Shown: positions 4,903 through 6,319 of the stretch, piece by piece
Position numbering within the stretch: the first letter of the stretch is position 1
Layout: the number at the start of each line of letters is the position of its first letter
Origin: an uncultured Planctomycetaceae bacterium
GTDB taxonomy: Bacteria; Planctomycetota; Planctomycetia; Pirellulales; JACPPG01
Direction: 5' to 3'
Assembly (NCBI GenBank): GCA_945957305.1
Contig: CAMFLN010000206.1
Location: 1 to 6,319, forward strand
DNA length: 6,319 nucleotides
Program-made: the position numbers and the translations under genes
Notes under the pieces: generated by a model
What the model was told of the DNA's origin: nothing
The model's database searches: none
The model's input: the letters and a program-made list of their open reading frames with translations, nothing else

Positions 4903-6319
4903 TCAATACGCCTTGGCAAACACCGCGCGTTTGGTGGTGGGCGCGCCGGTGAATATGCACTGGCCGGGGACCTCTTCTTCGAAGCCCGGCTCGTCGGCGA
5001 TCGGCACGCAGCGGATGGTCAGCTTGTGTTTGCCGAGGATTTCCGCCGTCGCCGGTCCTTCGGTGAAATGGCACACGGCAAAGCCGCCGTGAATCTCGGG
5101 CTTGTCGGTGTTCTGGGGAGTGAAGTAGGCCTCGAACTCGTCGAGCTTCGTGATTGTGCGAGTGTTCGCCTGACGTTCGGCCATGGCGCGATCAAAAAGA
5201 TTGTTTTGCATCGCGGTCAATGTCGTGCCGATTTCGGCCACGAATTGACTGCGTGGAATGGCCGGCTTCTTTTCGCCGGACGTCTGGTCGCGCCGCTTGG
5301 GCATCAATGTATCGCCGGTCAGGTCGCGGGGGCCGATCTCGACTAGGATCGGCACGCCCCGCTTCACATGGGCCCATTTCTTGTCGGCCCGGGCGACGTC
5401 GCGATCGTCCACCAGCGCTCGCACGGGCTCGTCGTCGTAGCGCTGCGCCACCAATTCGCCGCGCAGCTTCTGGCAATAGGGGAGCACGGCCGCGCGCTCT
5501 TCGTCGTTTTTGTAGATCGGCAGGATCACTACGTGCTGCGGTGCGAGTCGCGGCGGCAGCACCAACCCGTCGTCATCGCCGTGAGTCATGATCAAACCGC
5601 CGATCAGGCGGGTCGACACGCCCCAGCTGGTGGTCCAGGCAAACTCCTCGCGCCCTTCGGAGGAGAGGAACTTGATCTCCTGGGCCTTCGAGAAATTCTG
5701 CCCCAGGAAGTGTGAAGTGCCGGCTTGCAGCGCCTTGCGGTCCTGCATCATGGCTTCGATCGAATACGTGTTGACGGCACCCGGAAAGCGTTCGCCCGCG
5801 GTTTTCTCACCGCGGATCACCGGCATCGCCATGTAGTCTTGGGCGAAGCGGGCATAGACGCCCAGCATTTTCAGGGTCTCTTCCTCGGCCTCGGCCCGCG
5901 TGGCGTGGGCCGTGTGCCCTTCTTGCCACAGGAACTCGGCGGTGCGGAGGAACATGCGGGTGCGCAACTCCCACCGCACGACGTTGGCCCATTGATTGAT
6001 GAGGATCGGCAGGTCGCGGTACGACTGCACCCACTTGGCGTACATCGCGCCGATGATGGTTTCGCTGGTAGGTCGCACGACCAGCGGCTCTTCGAGCTTG
6101 CCGGTCGGCACCAGCCCACCGTCGGGACTGGCTTCGAGCCGGTGGTGCGTCACCACGGCGCATTCCTTGGCGAAGCCTTCGACGTGCTCGGCCTCTTTTT
6201 CCAGATAGCTGAGGGGAATGAACAGCGGAAAGTAGGCGTTGACGTGCCCCGTTTCCTTGAACATCCGATCGAGGACACGCTGCATGTTTTCCCACACGGC
6301 GTAACCCCACGGCTTGATC
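4903..6319 (-). CDS. proS: Prolyl-tRNA synthetase, type 3, 5' end beyond the window
   Basis: This cytoplasmic class II enzyme charges tRNA-Pro with proline using ATP. The frame is open to the right edge, and the 7 codons before the internal GTG at 6297 read IKPWGYA, as expected inside the family. So GTG is not the start; 471 residues are visible and probably a few dozen N-terminal ones are missing. Motif 1 surrounds NAYFPLFIP (about 6214-6240). The proline-site PTSE is at 6061-6072. Motif 2 spans 5905-5982 (RWELRTR...FLWQEGH), and SHFLGQNF lies near 5690-5715. Motif 3 is around 5578-5625 (STRLIGGLI). The anticodon-binding domain and the type 3 C-terminal domain follow, ending in the family's AKAY terminus. 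There is no bacterial-type editing insertion between motifs 2 and 3. Two of the four zinc-ligand cysteines appear to be replaced (Gly and Thr). The identification is secure. Confidence 0.97.
   Translation of the reverse strand, partial: IKPWGYAVWENMQRVLDRMFKETGHVNAYFPLFIPLSYLEKEAEHVEGFAKECAVVTHHRLEASPDGGLVPTGKLEEPLVVRPTSETIIGAMYAKWVQSYRDLPILINQWANVVRWELRTRMFLRTAEFLWQEGHTAHATRAEAEEETLKMLGVYARFAQDYMAMPVIRGEKTAGERFPGAVNTYSIEAMMQDRKALQAGTSHFLGQNFSKAQEIKFLSSEGREEFAWTTSWGVSTRLIGGLIMTHGDDDGLVLPPRLAPQHVVILPIYKNDEERAAVLPYCQKLRGELVAQRYDDEPVRALVDDRDVARADKKWAHVKRGVPILVEIGPRDLTGDTLMPKRRDQTSGEKKPAIPRSQFVAEIGTTLTAMQNNLFDRAMAERQANTRTITKLDEFEAYFTPQNTDKPEIHGGFAVCHFTEGPATAEILGKHKLTIRCVPIADEPGFEEEVPGQCIFTGAPTTKRAVFAKAY

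Noticed and set aside
6295..6297. GTG at 6297 as the start of the synthetase
   Set aside because: The frame stays open to the window edge, and the upstream codons encode IKPWGYA, which belongs to the catalytic domain of this family.

Overview
The window looks like chromosomal DNA from a planctomycete, most likely the Pirellulales (Planctomycetota). This rests on protein content. There is a secreted protein with a Gly/Met-rich tract of a type common in that group. There is a membrane-anchored PQQ-like beta-propeller protein with the 'PEFRGPxRD' entry motif typical of planctomycete paralogues. There is also a large Ala/Glu/Gln/Arg-rich coiled-coil protein and a type 3 (archaeal/eukaryote-like) prolyl-tRNA synthetase. 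The DNA is GC-rich throughout. No RNA genes, CRISPR arrays or insertion sequences are visible.

Layout: bases 1-111 are a short upstream region rich in palindromes, with two imperfect copies of a 27-bp element 38 bp apart. A coiled-coil gene (112-1656, +) follows. It converges on an exported Gly/Met-rich protein gene (1668-2624, -) with only 11 bp between the stop codons. A 337-bp divergent intergenic region (2625-2961) carries possible RNA-structure elements, including a hairpin that contains the likely ribosome-binding site of the next gene. The 5-TM/beta-propeller gene (2962-4743, +) follows. After a 159-bp convergent spacer comes the prolyl-tRNA synthetase gene (4903-6319, -), whose 5' end lies beyond the right edge.

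The genes alternate in direction (+ - + -), so there is no operon in view and no evidence that they form one pathway. The synthetase is housekeeping. The secreted and beta-propeller proteins probably both act outside the cytoplasmic membrane and share the one divergent control region. The coiled-coil protein lacks a signal peptide and is probably cytoplasmic. I found no convincing new multi-gene system. The points most worth checking are the tandem dyad elements before the coiled-coil gene, the structured leader of the propeller gene, the secreted family whose Gly/Met tract seems to sit inside a beta domain, and the half-lost zinc site of the synthetase.
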